DNA of 64,000 nucleotides, taken from contig CAZGIM010000017.1 of the NCBI GenBank assembly GCA_964525995.1, positions 1 through 64,000 of the forward strand, in the 5' to 3' direction. A model generated the notes under the pieces. It saw nothing but the letters and a program-made list of their open reading frames with translations. It did no database searches and was not told the origin of the DNA. This document shows, piece after piece, positions 63,808 to 64,000 of the stretch. How positions within the stretch are numbered: position 1 is the stretch's first letter; the number at the start of each line of letters is the position of its first letter. This DNA comes from CAIVAT01 sp964525995. Its GTDB lineage: Bacteria; Bacteroidota; Bacteroidia; Bacteroidales; FEN-979. Position numbers and translations under genes: made by a program.

Positions 63808-64000
63808 TGAAGACCAACCCGATAAGCCATCATCAAATGAATTCAGGCAATGGAACAGGTATCCGTTTAGCCTTCCTGACTTGTCTATTCCTGATTACAG
63901 CAGTACTGAATGTCTCCTTGGCTCAAAAGGAGCCTGTCAAACCGAAACCAACCACACGCATACTTTTTGTTTTCGATGCTTCACAAAGTATGTTCGGCCA
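63807..64000 (+). CDS. Von Willebrand A domain protein, 5' part only
   Basis: Sixty-four codons are in view before the window ends. An N-terminal signal peptide or anchor (RLAFLTCLFLITAVLNVSLA) is followed by a short Lys/Pro-rich linker and the beginning of a VWA domain with the MIDAS motif FVFDASQSMFG (Asp-x-Ser-x-Ser). VWA proteins bind proteins in a metal-dependent way at the cell surface or in the periplasm. The start overlaps the transketolase stop, so the two are co-translated. Confidence 0.75.
   Translation, partial: MKTNPISHHQMNSGNGTGIRLAFLTCLFLITAVLNVSLAQKEPVKPKPTTRILFVFDASQSMFG

Noticed and set aside
1..64000. tRNA, rRNA, transposase or integrase genes
   Set aside because: I saw no sequence supporting any of these, so the defence island shows no visible integration machinery or tRNA attachment site in this window.

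Overview
The window comes from a bacterium of the phylum Bacteroidota, most likely an anaerobic or microaerophilic member of the Bacteroidales side of the phylum. The evidence is the gene families (a DUF4293 gene beside a Rho factor with a long charged insert, DUF1573, DUF1343/NamZ, a 67-residue family I remember from Bacteroidota) and the promoters. Many genes have a Bacteroidota -7 box TAnnTTTG 13-20 bases before the chosen start, in the best cases with a TTG 19-20 bases further upstream. I used these boxes to choose several start codons. Genes are tightly packed, with several overlapping stops. I see no rRNA or tRNA gene and no insertion sequence.

Positions 1-16693 form one defence island, all transcribed right to left. 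A CRISPR array (23 repeats in view, continuing off the left edge) is followed by a leader with a recognisable promoter, then cas2, cas1 and cas4. Next comes a roughly 4 kb insert that is not CRISPR machinery: an AAA_14/DUF4143 ATPase under its own twin-operator promoter, and an AAA15 ATPase-RloB TOPRIM nuclease pair (AbiL/PARIS-like) with its own strong promoter. Then come cas3, cas7, a Cas8-like large subunit and cas5 (type I-B), a 480-residue helical protein of unknown function, cas6 and a WYL-domain regulator. A frameshifted fragment of a second cas4 lies at the left end of the insert, beside an orphan intrinsic terminator and two copies of a short repeat. The working picture is a CRISPR system whose adaptation and interference halves were split by an independently expressed defence cassette.

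Positions 16791-22947 hold a possible operon on the minus strand: a fused CitD-CitE citrate lyase protein, CitF, RecQ, a methyltransferase and an alkyladenine glycosylase. Positions 23081-27177 (plus strand) encode an LTA-synthase-like sulfatase, a lipid kinase and an MscS channel. Positions 27203-33019 are a complete RND efflux system. After this come an ornithine carbamoyltransferase, FtsE, a large membrane protein, RlmB, RmuC, an EEP-family nuclease, a YfcE-like phosphoesterase, DUF4293, Rho and Mpl.

Positions 45250-48892 group an APS reductase, an oxygen-binding di-iron protein and a hybrid histidine kinase, a plausible redox or oxygen sensing unit next to sulfate assimilation. The right part holds a lipoprotein-export-type permease, NamZ, an aminotransferase with hairpin elements around its start, DUF1573, a lipoprotein, a DAK2-DegV fusion, a DUF1295 protein, an ADP-forming acyl-CoA synthetase, a rhomboid protease, a NagZ-like glycosidase fused to a serine hydrolase, the N-terminal half of a split transketolase and the start of a von Willebrand A protein. 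Mpl, NamZ and the NagZ-like fusion together suggest active recycling of peptidoglycan.
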